Source: Rachycentron canadum (Eukaryota; Chordata; Actinopteri; Carangiformes; Rachycentridae). From it: a stretch of 64,000 nucleotides of DNA. The notes beneath the pieces are model-generated. The model did no database searches, was not told the DNA's origin, and worked only from the letters and a program-made list of their open reading frames with translations. The position numbers and the translations under genes were made by a program. Shown here piece by piece: positions 63,206 through 64,000 of this stretch (position 1 is its first letter; each line of letters begins with the position of its first letter). Location of the stretch: positions 15,267,715 to 15,331,714 of the forward strand of contig CM076659.1 in the NCBI GenBank assembly GCA_038496675.1. Direction: 5' to 3'.

Positions 63206-64000
63206 ATTGGTGTGACAAAACAATTCATCCAATGAATGTTTGGCTCAGTTGCCTTTGCATGTGGTTGTGATGATCATCAGTTTATCTTGACAAATGCAAA
63301 CCAGTAATTCCAGTAACTCCACTGTCTATTTTCCAAATACAAACTTAATATTCAAACACATCTTCAGTCTGTAATAACACAATCTGACAAACAATGGACT
63401 GAGAGATGAACCCCATTACTCTGTCATGCCATTAAAATCATATTTTCCCAAATAGATTTCCGGTGAATATTCCAGGTGAATAGCCTTTATTTGATCTGTT
63501 TTGATCTCATACTTGCTTGCTTCATGGTGAGTGCATTTCATGCACTGGTTAGTTGGTTTATGTCAGAGGTTTTCATGTGAATGACCATTAAAGTATCAAA
63601 TTTCAGCTCTATCTACTGAGTCTCATCCAGAGTATGAGTTGACCAGCTTTTAAAGAGGATGTAGGCATAATGGAGTTGGTCCTGAAGAAAAGGATGAGGG
63701 AAATGAAAACTAGAGGCTGAAGGAGACATGGGACAAGTAGAGTAGCAAGGAGATTGCAGAATGAATCACCAGTTCAACATTAAAGATCCTCTCTGATAAT
63801 AAGATGACTTGGAATGGATTTGAGAGAGATGTCACAAATTGACCGTGCTTACAGGATGGTTGTAAATTAAGTTTTTTTACTTTTTTTTTTCATTTACCAA
63901 TCTTGTAGTTCCCTTGTTCAATATATGAATATATATTTTTCTGATAATGGGTTTTATAGAGCAAAGGAGGACAGAAAGGTAACCATAACATCTGGTGATT

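Larger units (their letters stand above)
58576..64000. other. Downstream region: long 3' UTR or intergenic
   Basis: AT-rich sequence with two listed fish repeats, T runs at 59650-59690 and 59880-59894, and several AATAAA hexamers. A pyrimidine tract and AG at about 61896-61915 resemble a 3' splice site. No protein-coding exon could be confirmed on either strand. Confidence 0.5.

Noticed and set aside
1..64000. CRISPR arrays, operons, prophage or other bacterial systems
   Set aside because: The sequence is vertebrate-type genomic DNA with spliced exons; the regular repeats are microsatellites and one minisatellite.

Overview
The window looks like chromosomal DNA from a ray-finned, probably percomorph, teleost fish. 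It is AT-rich and mostly non-coding, with long (AC)n/(TG)n microsatellites every few kilobases, several interspersed repeats of kinds common in fish, and three assembly gaps of exactly 500 N. No bacterial-style gene organisation is present.

One gene can be supported: the 3' end of a phosphatase-and-actin-regulator gene on the + strand, most like phactr2. Six exons (53507-53663, 54008-54063, 55086-55147, 55618-55755, 56413-56489, 57866-57881) join in a consistent reading frame. They encode the last 167 residues: three RPEL actin-binding motifs, then the C-terminal PP1-binding region ending in FHRP. The intact second RPEL motif and the linker favour phactr2 over phactr4. The first visible exon begins inside a codon, so upstream exons must exist, but none was recognised in the preceding 53 kb.

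Layout: 1-53506 is non-coding sequence (a very large intron, or an intron plus intergenic DNA). It holds microsatellites, polypyrimidine tracts, decayed repeats, a relic L1-type reverse transcriptase fragment on the minus strand (about 46.2-47.0 kb), a remarkable pair of adjacent perfect hairpins (33811-33909) and a perfect 26-bp palindrome (7820-7845). A degenerate minisatellite (52805-53470) runs from gap 3 almost to the first exon. 53507-57881 holds the phactr exons. From 57882 onward lie the 3' UTR, a likely poly(A) signal, CTCF-like motifs and two further fish repeats.

The most interesting feature is in the gene. The 3' splice site of the exon carrying RPEL-4 and the PP1-contact motifs is preceded by a 66-nt (TG)33 tract in place of a polypyrimidine tract. 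Four of the five visible 5' splice sites lack +5G, and two introns begin with CA-rich sequence. The exon is 138 nt with phase 0 at both ends, so skipping it would keep the frame while removing PP1 binding. This resembles the UG-repeat control known for human CFTR exon 9 and suggests a repeat-length-dependent splicing switch. That is an inference from sequence only.
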